Shown piece after piece: positions 24,160-32,990 of a stretch of 54,555 bases of DNA (its first letter is position 1; each line of letters opens with the position of its first letter). Under the pieces are notes generated by a model that did not search any database, had not been told where the DNA came from, and was given only the letters and a program-made list of their open reading frames with translations. The stretch comes from a virus: positions 1 through 54,555 of IMG/VR virus record IMGVR_UViG_3300037153_000401. The stretch is one strand, 5' to 3'. The position numbers were made by a program, and so were the translations under genes.

Positions 24160-24869
24160 GTTGCGCTCGGCGCCGCCTGCGCCTCTCCGTATAGAGTGGG
24201 GTTACCGTAATTGCGAATCTCCGCGAGATGCGCCTGCCATTGGGCATTAGCGCCGGCGAAGAGATCGCCGAACAAGGATTCTTTTAGCGCCAATTTCGCG
24301 ACCGCCCCTTGAATCAGACCGCCTTCGTGGTGATCGTCAAGATCGATGTTGCCAGCGAAGGATGTTGGCCGCTCGTAAACGCAAACGTCAACGAGAACGT
24401 TCGTCCGCGTGTGCTCGATCCTGCCACTGTTGATTGCGTACCAATACCGTGTCGAGCCGCTGTAAATGGTGGCCGAGAATCTATTGAAGCTCCGAATGCT
24501 GTCCAACGCCGCCCGCTCAAGCGTCTCATTGTTCCCGGAGTCTCGGACTGCGCCCGGAATGCCGATGATAAGCTTGAGAGTCCCGGCGCCCGTGCGTGGT
24601 ATGGCCGCTCGATTGGCAAGAGCCGCCGTGCTATCGGCATATCGCGCACGCTCGGGATGGAGCGGCGTCGAGGCGATCGCTTCGACGATCTCGCCCTGGG
24701 CCGCGACAACCGCGTCTTGAACCTGGCTTGCGAGAAAATCCGGCCCGAACACCGTCGAGGTTGACGGTGTGGCGGTATAGTTGGCGTCCGCCGTTGTGGG
24801 ATTTTCCCCGAGCACAGCGCCGAGGAGGTTGAGAATTTCTTGAGTTACCTTGGCGTAGGTTATGGGCAT
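24156..24869 (-). CDS. neck or tail completion protein candidate, 237 aa
   Basis: It overlaps the next gene by 4 bases. The N-terminal part (VTQEILNLLGAVLGEN, QVQDAVVAAQGEIVEAI) is helical; the middle has RTGAGTLKLIIGIPGAVRD and a beta region ending in a long Ala/Leu helix. It resembles phage genes annotated as head-tail joining proteins, but the identification is by position only. Confidence 0.5.
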   Translation of the reverse strand: MPITYAKVTQEILNLLGAVLGENPTTADANYTATPSTSTVFGPDFLASQVQDAVVAAQGEIVEAIASTPLHPERARYADSTAALANRAAIPRTGAGTLKLIIGIPGAVRDSGNNETLERAALDSIRSFNRFSATIYSGSTRYWYAINSGRIEHTRTNVLVDVCVYERPTSFAGNIDLDDHHEGGLIQGAVAKLALKESLFGDLFAGANAQWQAHLAEIRNYGNPTLYGEAQAAPSAT

Positions 24870-25198
24870 TACCTTGCAAGACTGCGTTGAATATAGGCGT
24901 CAATGACGCCACCCGTGATGCCGGAGCTGATTCTGAGTCGGCCAACGGCGCCCTCCGGGATGATGCGATCCGACAATACGAGCGGGGCGCTGCCGGCAAA
25001 TGTGATCGTCAGCTCGGTTGTCCATGTACCGCTGTAGTCGCCGCCAGGCGCGCTTTCGAGCTGCACGGCGCCACCGTTCACTCCGGTCTTGAAGTCGATC
25101 TCGACAACGATGTCGTCGGTTAGTCCGAATATCTCGCTAAGCGTGTTCAGCGCCGATACGTTGTTGAGTACTTTTATAGGCGTTGCGTCGATGAGCAT
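24869..25198 (-). CDS. beta-sandwich structural protein, 109 aa (paralogue of the next gene)
   Basis: A 109-residue protein with VLNNVSALNTLSEIFG, VVEIDFKTGVNGGAVQLESA and RIIPEGAVGRLRISSG. Nearly the same domain forms the first 105 residues of the protein at 25220-26338, and the DNA is also similar (an identical 20-base run at 24949-24968 and 26089-26108). This is a recent local duplication. It is probably a virion surface or decoration protein. Confidence 0.65.
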   Translation of the reverse strand: MLIDATPIKVLNNVSALNTLSEIFGLTDDIVVEIDFKTGVNGGAVQLESAPGGDYSGTWTTELTITFAGSAPLVLSDRIIPEGAVGRLRISSGITGGVIDAYIQRSLAR

Positions 25199-25219
25199 AG
25201 ACGTCCTTCCACTTGGGCT

Positions 25220-26338
25220 TTATAGACCGTATTTGGCCTTCCAGTAGTTATAGAGCTGGGTCTGCTGCGCTGGAGTTAACGCTTCCGCGCAGACCACCAA
25301 TGCTGCAAAATCGCCGTTCCAAACTCTGGAAATGGCCCCCGACGCGTCCGGCTTGCCCCAGAATAGGTTTGATTCATAATTGGCATAATTATTGGTGGTC
25401 GTGCCACTGCCCGGCGTGCCCGCTCCTCCGTCAACCTGAATAGTCACATTCTTGGTCGCGCCGTCATTGGTCATGTTGTCGAATGTGCCAATGGCGACGT
25501 GAAAACCCGCGCCATCGTTGAATGGTGAAAAAGCGGCTTCCGGAAGTTGGTTCGATCCACCAAACGCCGCGGCGATGAGATTGCCTCCCCCGCCATCACC
25601 GAGCGATAAGCTGATCTCGTCCTCGGTCCCGAATCCATTTCCAGCCGGGTCGCCAGCCCATAGCATTATCTCCCCGTCCACCGGGTTGTTGGTCTGGAAC
25701 ACGGCCGCGAAAGTCACCTTAGAGGCGTTGTCATTCTTCGGGCTGTAAGGAGAGGTCATCCAGTGACCATCGCCGGCATCCAGATGAGTGAATCTGGCTA
25801 CAGGCTTCCCGTTTAATCGACCCGTAATAAAGGCCGGCTTGTTCGCCGCAACGCTTTGAGCGAAATGGTTCGCTAGCCCTGACAAGTCGTTGGCGGTAGT
25901 AATGGGATCGCCGTTGTTCAGCCCGGTTACGCTCTGGTCTACTTCAATCCATATACGCAAAGCGGGAAGTTGAAGCGGACTGAAAGGCGCAGCGCCTGAT
26001 CGCGCGCGCCTTGTTCTCAAGCTGCGCTGGATGTGAGCGTCGACCACTCCGCCCGTGATACCGGAACTGATTCTCAGCCGACCGACAGCGCCCTCCGGGA
26101 TGATGCGGTCGGACAGCGTGAGCGGGGCCGAACCGGAAAAGGTGATTATTCCCTCAATCTTCCAAACGCCGGCGTAATCAGCGCCAGGCGCGCTTTCGAG
26201 CTGCACGGCGCCGCCGTTCACTCCGGCCTTGAAATCAACTTCAAGAACGACTACGTCGGCAATGGCGAATGGCGCTGACAGAGTATTCAGCGCCGAAACG
26301 CCATCCAGAACCTTTACAGGCTTTGCGTCAAGCAACAT
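25220..26338 (-). CDS. decoration/fibre protein with LamG-like domain, 372 aa
   Basis: ATG at 26338. Residues 1-105 are a paralogous copy of the neighbouring 109-residue protein. Residues about 125-372 form a concanavalin-like (LamG) jelly roll: LRIWIEVDQSVTGLN, NDLSGLANHF, KPVARFTHLDAGD and a WKAKYGL end, the usual layout of carbohydrate-binding virion proteins. It likely binds a cell-surface glycan or decorates the capsid. The stretch TTTNNYANYESNLFWG is unusual in Asn/Thr. The longer frame to 26530 is less likely. Confidence 0.7.
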   Translation of the reverse strand: MLLDAKPVKVLDGVSALNTLSAPFAIADVVVLEVDFKAGVNGGAVQLESAPGADYAGVWKIEGIITFSGSAPLTLSDRIIPEGAVGRLRISSGITGGVVDAHIQRSLRTRRARSGAAPFSPLQLPALRIWIEVDQSVTGLNNGDPITTANDLSGLANHFAQSVAANKPAFITGRLNGKPVARFTHLDAGDGHWMTSPYSPKNDNASKVTFAAVFQTNNPVDGEIMLWAGDPAGNGFGTEDEISLSLGDGGGGNLIAAAFGGSNQLPEAAFSPFNDGAGFHVAIGTFDNMTNDGATKNVTIQVDGGAGTPGSGTTTNNYANYESNLFWGKPDASGAISRVWNGDFAALVVCAEALTPAQQTQLYNYWKAKYGL

Positions 26339-26340
26339 TG

Positions 26341-27117
26341 CTAATAGGAAGAGTACTTGCGGAAGCCGATCCGCGCATTGTGAAGCGACCGGACGTACAA
26401 CTCGAAATCCTTCGTGTAGCGCTGCGCATCCGCGCCGAGCGTGACAAGCCGCGTCTTCCGCTGGTCGGCGTTCATCGCCTCGACAGCCTTCCATTGCTCC
26501 GAGCCGATCTCCGAGTCGGAAAGCCACCATTTCGCATCAGGTAGACACGAGATCGCGGCGCGCGTCTCGATCAGGTGATGATGTTCACTGAGCACGGGCG
26601 ACGAATCGAGCGCGGCCGATTCCGCCCATGGGCCAACGGCGTAAATGACCTTGTAGACCGCAGTCGCCTGCGGGACGGGCCGAATGCGAGCGTGAACGGC
26701 CTGCCCGGCCGGTTCTCGGTAGAAAGCAATACCCAAAGCCGTATGATTGCTTCCGTCGAGAAACCCGCCGAACCAATTCGCGCCGTCTCGCGGGCCCTCA
26801 TAGGCGAGCGGCAGATTCTGCACGTTGAAGAACGGGACCGTCCGCTCCCAGTGACCTGGCGTTGTGGTGTCCTCGGTGTAGACAAGCAGCGCTCGCCCCC
26901 AGTCCTGGGCAGTAATCAAATAATCGGCCTTGTCCTTCTGGACTACGAGCGGGATTTCCAACGTCGCCCAGGCTTTTGATGTGTTATTAAGGTGGTTGTA
27001 GACAGACTGGGTGTGATTCAAGACGTGCTTGAACACCTGCCGAAAGCCAGGAAACTGCGGCTGCGGATCGCCGAGCGTGGTGCGGACGCTAGAGACAATC
27101 TCGTCGAGAGTAGCCAT
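26341..27117 (-). CDS. virion protein, 258 aa (adaptor/tail-tube candidate)
   Basis: The protein begins MATLDEIVSSVRTTLGDP, a helical start typical of head-tail adaptors, then a beta-rich middle (LEIPLVVQKDKADYLITA) and a helical C-terminus (EQWKAVEAMNADQRKTR). It is contiguous with the following gene, 2 bases apart, so one operon. It may be the connector following the capsid genes; no proof beyond position. Confidence 0.5.
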   Translation of the reverse strand: MATLDEIVSSVRTTLGDPQPQFPGFRQVFKHVLNHTQSVYNHLNNTSKAWATLEIPLVVQKDKADYLITAQDWGRALLVYTEDTTTPGHWERTVPFFNVQNLPLAYEGPRDGANWFGGFLDGSNHTALGIAFYREPAGQAVHARIRPVPQATAVYKVIYAVGPWAESAALDSSPVLSEHHHLIETRAAISCLPDAKWWLSDSEIGSEQWKAVEAMNADQRKTRLVTLGADAQRYTKDFELYVRSLHNARIGFRKYSSY

Positions 27118-28146
27118 TTAGTTTTTGGTCGCCTTCGGAGTCTTTGGCGCGTCGGCGGGAGCTGGAAGCGCTGGAGCGGCCAGCCGATCAACAAGCGTTT
27201 CGAGCGCCGTGGCCAATTGCGCCTGATTCTCTGACAGTTTTTGGAGAATATCCGTGACCGGAATATCCTTCTTATCCGCCTGTGCTTTGATAAGATCGCC
27301 GACCGACTTGCTAAACTGATTTTGCAATTGCGCCGTCTCAAGCAACTGCTTGGATTGCGGCGTGATCTCAAGCTGCGCCATTAACTGCTCGGCGACGTCA
27401 CTGAGCCGATACGTCCAGCCGTCCTTGGTCGTGCCGACCTGCACAAGCGTCTCTTCGAACTTGATTCGCTCCATCGCCCACAGGCGAAACTGGTCACAGG
27501 CCGAAAGCATCTCGTCGCCGATCTCCCGCAAATCGCGCTCGCCGGTATTCCTTTTACCGGCTTCGATAGACTCGGAAAGCTCGCGTAGCGTCGGCGGCAA
27601 CTGAGGCCACAGCGGAAAGAAGAGTGATTGAAGTCGCTCGGCGACAACCTGATCCCAGGTCACGGTCCTGAGCGCCTCAATCTCCACGACGCCTTTGCTA
27701 TTGCCCTGATCGTTGCGAGCCGCCGTGAGAACGGCGCCGATCGACTCACCGGGGAACGTCTTGACGCCGGGTAGAACATTGGTCCACTTCGCGCCCTCCG
27801 TGAAAGTCCCTCGAAACGTCGGCGTCCCTTCCGGTATCAGATCCGGCGGCGTCCAGACGGCCGCGGTTTCGAGTGGCGTCAGCAAGGCGCGCGGCAGCAC
27901 GCCTTTTGTTCGCAGCAAACAGGGCGTGTTGATCTCTTCGCCGCCGTTCGAATAAAGCCTGAAAGCGTCGCCGTTCGAGCTCTGAATACCGAAACCGGTC
28001 AGGTCCTTCATCTCACGCTTGCGGCGCGGACCGAGAGCGTCGCCGGGAAAAAACAACCACCGCACCGCGTCTTTCGGGACGGCGTCGTCGTCTATGAATC
28101 GTGGCATCTGCTCGTCCACGACGGGCATAGCTAATACTGCTTGCAT
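27118..28146 (-). CDS. structural protein, 342 aa, unknown
   Basis: The stop is directly adjacent to the next gene. N-terminal half mixed alpha/beta (VRWLFFPGDALGPRRKREM, FGIQSSNGDAFRLY); C-terminal half helical (QLLETAQLQNQFSKSVGDL, DILQKLSENQAQLATAL) with a Pro/Ala/Lys tail. It lies downstream of the capsid and a 286-residue gene of unknown function. Not recognised; perhaps a virion or assembly protein. Confidence 0.5.
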   Translation of the reverse strand: MQAVLAMPVVDEQMPRFIDDDAVPKDAVRWLFFPGDALGPRRKREMKDLTGFGIQSSNGDAFRLYSNGGEEINTPCLLRTKGVLPRALLTPLETAAVWTPPDLIPEGTPTFRGTFTEGAKWTNVLPGVKTFPGESIGAVLTAARNDQGNSKGVVEIEALRTVTWDQVVAERLQSLFFPLWPQLPPTLRELSESIEAGKRNTGERDLREIGDEMLSACDQFRLWAMERIKFEETLVQVGTTKDGWTYRLSDVAEQLMAQLEITPQSKQLLETAQLQNQFSKSVGDLIKAQADKKDIPVTDILQKLSENQAQLATALETLVDRLAAPALPAPADAPKTPKATKN

Positions 28147-28159
28147 TTTTGCTCCTTGC

Positions 28160-29020
28160 TTAGTCGGGAATTGAAAGACCCGACTTGTCGTCGATGTTAA
28201 ATGTAGTAGGCCATGCGAACTTATACTTGCCGTGCTTCAAGGTTTTGTAGTTATCCTCGAACGCGCGCCAACCGTGGGAATTGATCCACGAATGCCAGAA
28301 GTCGTGATTGATCCGTTTGCCCTCTTCCTCGATCTCTCGAGCCTCCGCATAGGCCAGACGCTGCGCCTCATCGAGCGCCCAATCCGGCAACGGTTCGTGT
28401 GGTGAGGTTTTCTGAGGGTCGTTATCCCGCAGGCGCACGGCCTTTTGCAGAATCTGCAGATCCGCGGTAGAAGGCTCGCGATAGTAGCCCCAACATCTAC
28501 GCCGGTGGCCACGCCAAGCCCTTTCGCAACAGGTTTCGTTTGGATCATGCTCGGCGACCGTGCGAAGGTAGCCGTACCATCCGTCAATCGGCGGATCGCC
28601 GCGCTTGTCTATCGTCCGGCCGAGTACCGGATCATAGACGTAACGCGACCGTTGCCAGGTCTGCCAATACTGGCCAGGCTCGTAGCGCTGCTCGAGGATC
28701 CAGCGCGGGATAGAGATGTCCACCTCGTCATCGCCGACCTTGACAGTCATAAAGCGATACTTCGCCCGCCACTCGCCCTTTGTCGGCTTACCCAACCCGT
28801 CAAATTCGACGTGGAAGAACTCGCGCGACTGCCAGGCCCAAACCAGACGGACGATCGACTTGCCGTCCGCTGTACCGCAAATACGATTCAGTCGCTTCTG
28901 GAACTTAACGACGTTGAACGTCGGCGGATTCCAGATCCCTCGCTCGCCCCATTTACGCGGGTTGTCGTAGGTCGGATGGCGGTCCTTGGTGGCAAGATGG
29001 TCGGCTGCGTCAATCATCAA
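28160..29020 (-). CDS. unknown protein in the capsid operon, 286 aa
   Basis: ATG 29020 overlaps the preceding stop by 4 bases. The protein is unusually rich in Trp, Tyr and Arg (WAWQSREFFHVEF, RWILEQRYEPGQYWQTW, CWGYYREPS), with CCERAWRGHRRRC in the middle giving three Cys and a His that could hold a metal. The C-terminus is helical and charged. It has no family I know, and codon use is like its neighbours. It lies between two virion genes. Confidence 0.55.
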   Translation of the reverse strand: MMIDAADHLATKDRHPTYDNPRKWGERGIWNPPTFNVVKFQKRLNRICGTADGKSIVRLVWAWQSREFFHVEFDGLGKPTKGEWRAKYRFMTVKVGDDEVDISIPRWILEQRYEPGQYWQTWQRSRYVYDPVLGRTIDKRGDPPIDGWYGYLRTVAEHDPNETCCERAWRGHRRRCWGYYREPSTADLQILQKAVRLRDNDPQKTSPHEPLPDWALDEAQRLAYAEAREIEEEGKRINHDFWHSWINSHGWRAFEDNYKTLKHGKYKFAWPTTFNIDDKSGLSIPD

Positions 29021-29295
29021 ATATCGCCTTTGATTTCGACGTGAACGGTGGTGTTCGCCAGTTGAACGCGCGCCTCGAGAGTTAGGGTCGTTCCGGCCAG
29101 CGTCTCGGTGGCGCCAACGATAGCTATAGCGCCGCCCAAGACCTTCGCGTTGCGGTGAACGTGCTGACAGATGTAGCTCGCCTGGTCGCCGACGGCGCCC
29201 GTTGAGCCGGTGACGGCGACAATCTCAGACGCTTCGCTACTGCGCCTGTCTTCCGGCCCAAGATCCTTGCCGGCAAAAGCCGCTGAAATAGACAT
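29017..29295 (-). CDS. small capsid-associated protein, 92 aa
   Basis: The ATG at 29295 follows TTGGAGATATTC. The sequence is beta-rich (SEIVAVTGSTGAVGDQAS, GATETLAGTTLTLEARV) and lacks Cys beyond one. A terminator hairpin precedes it, directly after the major capsid gene, so it may be transcribed by partial read-through. The size and position fit a decoration or head fibre protein. Confidence 0.55.
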   Translation of the reverse strand: MSISAAFAGKDLGPEDRRSSEASEIVAVTGSTGAVGDQASYICQHVHRNAKVLGGAIAIVGATETLAGTTLTLEARVQLANTTVHVEIKGDI

Positions 29296-29310
29296 GAGAA
29301 TATCTCCAAG

Positions 29311-29339
29311 AAAAACGGGAGAGATCGAAACCTCTCCCG
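29311..29339 (-). terminator. intrinsic terminator after the major capsid gene
   Basis: On the minus strand an 8-bp GC-rich stem (29332-29339 with 29316-29323), with an 8-base loop, is followed by five T (29311-29315). It lies 31 bases past the capsid stop. It would lower expression of all tail genes relative to capsid, a common stoichiometry device. Confidence 0.8.
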
Positions 29340-29369
29340 GCATTGTTTTGTGTTATGCGTGAAGCCTGC

Positions 29370-30644
29370 TTAACTAGTGGCTTGCGTCACAACGCCCGAA
29401 ATGGACGCGCGTTTAATGAACCCGCTCGAACGGGGCAGCAACGTGCCGGGATTGGCGCGATAGCCAATGGCGCGCTGATAGTCGTCCGAACCGGTGTTGT
29501 TCGCACCGAGCAGCATGCGCCACTCTTGATTGTCGAGGTCGTACTCGCCGAAGGGCATTTCTTCGAACATTTTGTATTGATCGCCCTGAACCAGATAGTT
29601 GCGATCCTCATCCATGTCCGCGTCGCGCACGTAAATGGTATCACCGTCCTCGTACCGCTTGGCGACGCCCTTGACAGTGTCACCCCCCTCGGCTGAACGC
29701 ATATAGAAGCCAAGGGTGTATCCCTGCTTCCGCAAGACTGAATGCTGACCGAAAGTGATGAAGCCGATGAGCTTCGATTCAGCGTCTTCGGTATTATTTC
29801 GAGTGTTGATCATGGATTTGAGAGTCTCCTGGGCCGCCGGCGACATTATGACGCCGTTGAGGTCCAGGACAGGCGCATTGAGGTCGGGGAAGTTGCCGGT
29901 ATTGAGCCCCTGCAAGACGCGAGTCTGATCGGAGATGAGGTGCCCCAGGCCGCGCATATAGCGGTTGTAGGAGCCGACATCAACAATCGGGTCGCCGGAC
30001 GAGATCGTGCCGGAAGTGACATTGATAGTCGCCGAGGTCTTGCCGGGAGTCACCACCGTGAACGTCCCGCGCACGGCGCCGGTCGAGGTGTTGATCGCCT
30101 GATAAGTGTGGCCTTCTTCCAGCCTCACGCCGCCCTTGGTCTGGCCCGGAGTCGTGGCCGCCGCGGTCGTAAAATTGCAACTGGTAACTCCAGTGCCGCC
30201 GATCGCCGACGCGCTGAAAGCCAGAGCGCCAGAACCGTCGCCATAGAAAATCTGGTTTGCTCTTTTGGTCGCGGTTTCGGTGTAGAGCTTGAGGATGTCG
30301 AGCAGGCTGACAATGTTGTTCTTCTGATCTTTCTTGAAGGCCCTGATCGAAGCGCCCTGCCAGACCATCGGCAATGCGTACCCGACCGGGTAAACAAACA
30401 TTGATTGAGTCTGCATCGGGACCGCGGCGTTGAAGCTGGAGGAAGATGGCACGAAGCCGGTATGTCCGCCCGGACGACGCGAGTAGTAAGGAATCCGATA
30501 ACCTTTCTCGGTCAGCTCCTTATGCTCGACGTCCTTTTCGAACGCATTGTAACCGGGCGCGTTGTTCTCAAAGAACGAGCGCACCATCATTTCGACGTCC
30601 TGACGCTTGAGGTCAGGAAGATTCGAGAAATCTACGTTGGACAT
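29370..30644 (-). CDS. major capsid protein, 424 aa
   Basis: A protein of 424 residues beginning MSNVDFSNLPDLKRQDVEMM, with EKGYRIPYYSRRPGG, FVYPVGYALPMVWQGASI, and GYRANPGTLLPRSSG near the end. Length, the Pro/Tyr-rich N-arm followed by a beta-hairpin, and position right after the scaffold gene fit a HK97-fold capsid of a podovirus. It is followed by a strong terminator. The specific homologue cannot be named by eye. Confidence 0.75.
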   Translation of the reverse strand: MSNVDFSNLPDLKRQDVEMMVRSFFENNAPGYNAFEKDVEHKELTEKGYRIPYYSRRPGGHTGFVPSSSSFNAAVPMQTQSMFVYPVGYALPMVWQGASIRAFKKDQKNNIVSLLDILKLYTETATKRANQIFYGDGSGALAFSASAIGGTGVTSCNFTTAAATTPGQTKGGVRLEEGHTYQAINTSTGAVRGTFTVVTPGKTSATINVTSGTISSGDPIVDVGSYNRYMRGLGHLISDQTRVLQGLNTGNFPDLNAPVLDLNGVIMSPAAQETLKSMINTRNNTEDAESKLIGFITFGQHSVLRKQGYTLGFYMRSAEGGDTVKGVAKRYEDGDTIYVRDADMDEDRNYLVQGDQYKMFEEMPFGEYDLDNQEWRMLLGANNTGSDDYQRAIGYRANPGTLLPRSSGFIKRASISGVVTQATS

Positions 30645-30659
30645 GGATCGTTACTCCTG

Positions 30660-32135
30660 TTAGCCCGCGCGCTGTTCGCGCAGTTGGCGCAGATACTCCA
30701 TGGTGAATGGCTGTGCGGTCGGTTTGACCACGCCATTGCCATGAATAGCGCCGCCGCTTACTCCAGGCCGGGCCAGAGCGCCCAGCTTCGAGTTCTCGAC
30801 TTCCCGCAGTTCTTGATTGCCGCCCGCGATGACCTTCGCGACCTTGAGCGCAATCCCGCTGAGCTTGGCGAGCGCGCCGTTGTAGAGGCGATTGACTTCG
30901 CCTCGCGCCTTGCCCAGCGCGGCGTCATTGCGGTATTGGGCATAGGCGGGATTACCCGCCACGGCTTCGTACCACTTGACGGCGCGCGCCTGATCGCCGA
31001 GCGCATCCAGGGAATCGAAAAAGCCCTGGTCGAGCGTGACGCCGAGCGCGTTAAGCGTTGATTCAGTGGCAAAACGCAGCTCGGGACTGAGCAGATTGGC
31101 CATAATGGCCATAACTGCCCCAGACTGGACGGCGTTGGTTGCTGGATCAGCCGAGAATTGAACCTGAGAGCTAAGATTTTTTACTATGGAGGTCAGTCCG
31201 TCCTGACGCAGCTTGCCCGCATATTCTTGGAATGAGTGTTCCACGCTGGCGCGAAATTCCTGGCCCTGCCTGACCGCATGCTCCGCTTGCGCCTGGTTGT
31301 AGCGCTCGCGAAACTGGCGGTTTTCGAAGGCTTCCTGTTTTTCGGCCAGATACTCTTGAAGCTGTTCCGGCTCCATCTGCTGCGCCTGATAGCGCTGATT
31401 AGGAGACAGATTCTTGTAGAGTTCGTGATACTGCTGCGGAACGTACGCAAGCTCATCAGACGAGACGACTCCGGGTGTTGCTACCGATTTGTTTGGGTTT
31501 TGGGTAAGCGCCTGGTAGTCAGCGAGGCGATTTGGATCGAGGCCTAGAGTCTGGAACATCCTCTGCGCGCCCGTCAGACCGTCCGCGCCTTTCGCGCCCC
31601 AGAATCCATAAAGCAATTGATCCGCAAGGGCGGGGCTGCTTTCCTGAATCTGAGAGACGAAGGTATGCGGCGAAGAGATCGGCAAGCCGGTGTGCTCGTC
31701 ATAAAGCACGTTGCCGTGCTCGTCCTGCGCGTACCCATACAGACCGTCAAGCAGTTCAAGGCTGCTTTTGATCGCGTCCGTGTCGCCGTAGTCGGCGAGC
31801 GGCTGATACTGTCCCTTGAGCGTCTTGTGGTCTGTTTCGAGTGATTTGTAGCCTTGAAGTAACGATGTGAACTTTTCACGCCACTGTTCAGGAGCCTGCG
31901 CCAGTTCCTCTTCGGTAACTGGCAGTTGAAACTCCCCAGTGCCGGCGTCAGCGCTGCTCTCGTCCCCTGCTACCGCCGCGGGCGGTGTCCCTTGAGCCGG
32001 AGTAGTTCCGGTCGAAGGCTCGCCGCCGCTCGTAATTGCCCCTTGCCCGCCGGTGTCAGCGGGAGCGGAAGCCGGACTTGATTCCGCTGCAGGCGGGGCG
32101 CCTGCCGTTACACCTGTATTCGTTGATTCGTCCAT
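30660..32135 (-). CDS. scaffold protein, 491 aa
   Basis: The start ATG 32135 follows GGATTACC. Residues 1-85 are disordered, Pro/Ala/Gly/Thr rich. The rest is long, helical, Gln/Glu/Ala-rich (EQWREKFTSLLQGYKSLE, RYQAQQMEPEQLQEY, AKLSGIALKVAKVI), with a short basic C-terminus. Coiled, acidic proteins immediately upstream of the capsid gene act as scaffolds that direct procapsid assembly and leave before packaging. A terminator lies just before the gene. Confidence 0.7.
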   Translation of the reverse strand: MDESTNTGVTAGAPPAAESSPASAPADTGGQGAITSGGEPSTGTTPAQGTPPAAVAGDESSADAGTGEFQLPVTEEELAQAPEQWREKFTSLLQGYKSLETDHKTLKGQYQPLADYGDTDAIKSSLELLDGLYGYAQDEHGNVLYDEHTGLPISSPHTFVSQIQESSPALADQLLYGFWGAKGADGLTGAQRMFQTLGLDPNRLADYQALTQNPNKSVATPGVVSSDELAYVPQQYHELYKNLSPNQRYQAQQMEPEQLQEYLAEKQEAFENRQFRERYNQAQAEHAVRQGQEFRASVEHSFQEYAGKLRQDGLTSIVKNLSSQVQFSADPATNAVQSGAVMAIMANLLSPELRFATESTLNALGVTLDQGFFDSLDALGDQARAVKWYEAVAGNPAYAQYRNDAALGKARGEVNRLYNGALAKLSGIALKVAKVIAGGNQELREVENSKLGALARPGVSGGAIHGNGVVKPTAQPFTMEYLRQLREQRAG

Positions 32136-32143
32136 TGGTAATC

Positions 32144-32205
32144 CAAAAGAAAAAGGCCGCCAACCGGCGACCGATCCGAATGGACCAATCACCGAATTGG
32201 CGGCC
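32144..32205 (-). terminator. terminator upstream of the scaffold gene
   Basis: On the minus strand GGCCGCCAA (32197-32205 read backwards) pairs with TTGGCGGCC (32155-32163), a 9-bp stem with a long internal loop, followed by TTTTTCTTTT (32145-32154). It would limit read-through into the scaffold-capsid block, so a promoter is probably present near 32140. Confidence 0.6.
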
Positions 32206-32289
32206 TGTGCTTAGGTAGTGTTCCGCGCCGAACAAACGCCCAACGCGGCTAATGACTAAACAAAAACCTTTATGAAATTGTGAGTGCGG

Positions 32290-32457
32290 TTATCTGAAAC
32301 TGCCGGTCGAAACGAGCAAACTCATCATCGTCTTTGCGCGGGCAGGTTCGTGTTCGAACATCCGCGCCCAACCAACCAGACAGGCAATGATATTCACCCT
32401 GTTCGACTGCTCGCTTACTTCCGCGCCACAGAGCGAGCAGGCATCGTTATTAACCAT
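32290..32457 (-). CDS. small Cys-rich protein, 55 aa
   Basis: ATG 32457 overlaps the preceding stop (ATGGTTAA). The 55-residue product begins MVNNDACSLCGAEVSEQ, a C-x2-C knuckle, and continues with a hydrophobic stretch (IIACLVGWARMF) and a basic end. One further Cys may complete a zinc site. It belongs to a short coupled group of three small genes upstream of the scaffold. Function unknown. Confidence 0.5.
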   Translation of the reverse strand: MVNNDACSLCGAEVSEQSNRVNIIACLVGWARMFEHEPARAKTMMSLLVSTGSFR

Positions 32458-32689
32458 TCTTTTTCCCTAGATCGAATTTCCGCTCAATCCCTTTAACGAT
32501 CAGGAGAAGTCCGTCGCGCACGAATGTGGCAATATCGCGGGCGTCATCCCATGAGAAAGACTTCGGCGCGGGCTTGCTAATATGCTCTTTCACACTACCT
32601 ATGCGGCCCATTGATCCTTCAGGCGGGGAAACCGGAGCCCGAAAGGCATAGGGAATGCGATAGCCTTTCTGTTGCGGTTCGTCGCTCAT
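32450..32689 (-). CDS. small protein with capsid-like GYRIPY motif, 79 aa
   Basis: A 79-residue protein with QQKGYRIPYAFRAPV at residues 6-20. The major capsid protein carries KGYRIPYYSRRPGG at about residues 47-60. The remaining part has a helix (DDARDIATFVRDGLLLIV) and a basic end. It could bind or mimic part of the capsid during assembly. The ATGA overlap with the next gene shows coupling. Confidence 0.5.
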   Translation of the reverse strand: MSDEPQQKGYRIPYAFRAPVSPPEGSMGRIGSVKEHISKPAPKSFSWDDARDIATFVRDGLLLIVKGIERKFDLGKKNG

Positions 32690-32838
32690 CCCCTCAGCGC
32701 CCCCGCCGCCTTGGCCTTAAAATATTCAACTTGCGCGATCCTCTTCCTGGCCTGCTTCTTGGAGAGATTCGGCTTGCTCAGGTTCTTGGCACCGCTTTCG
32801 GATTTGACTTGGTAGCCTTTGCCGGTTTTAACGATCAT
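32686..32838 (-). CDS. small basic phage protein, 50 aa
   Basis: ATG 32838 starts a 50-residue protein, MIVKTGKGYQVKSESGAKN followed by LSKPNLSKKQARKRIAQVE, ending in an Ala-rich stretch. This pattern of a short Lys/Gly beta-hairpin then a Lys/Arg helix (KKQAxKRxxQVEYFK) is a common phage small-protein family. The three copies of ATGTTGCAT (32890-32942) lie just upstream, so this gene may be regulated from there. Confidence 0.65.
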   Translation of the reverse strand: MIVKTGKGYQVKSESGAKNLSKPNLSKKQARKRIAQVEYFKAKAAGALRG

Positions 32839-32889
32839 ACTTTAGCGATAACCGAGCAGAATTTAATGTAAAGATTCTGCACTTGCCGA

Positions 32890-32942
32890 ATGTTGCATTA
32901 ACAACGATTCGATGTTGCATTATCATGCGGCGGATGTTGCAT
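32890..32942. repeat. three ATGTTGCAT repeats at an exact 22-bp period
   Basis: ATGTTGCAT occurs at 32890-32898, 32912-32920 and 32934-32942, in the same orientation and spaced exactly 22 bases, or two helical turns, so a bound protein would sit on one face. The repeats lie in a divergent intergenic region between the 50-aa gene (minus) and the DUF559 gene (plus). Likely an operator array or iterons; the binding protein is unknown. Confidence 0.75.
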
Positions 32943-32990
32943 CGTCGCCGCTAAGCACTCTAGTCGCAACTAGTTACAAGCAGAAAAGTA

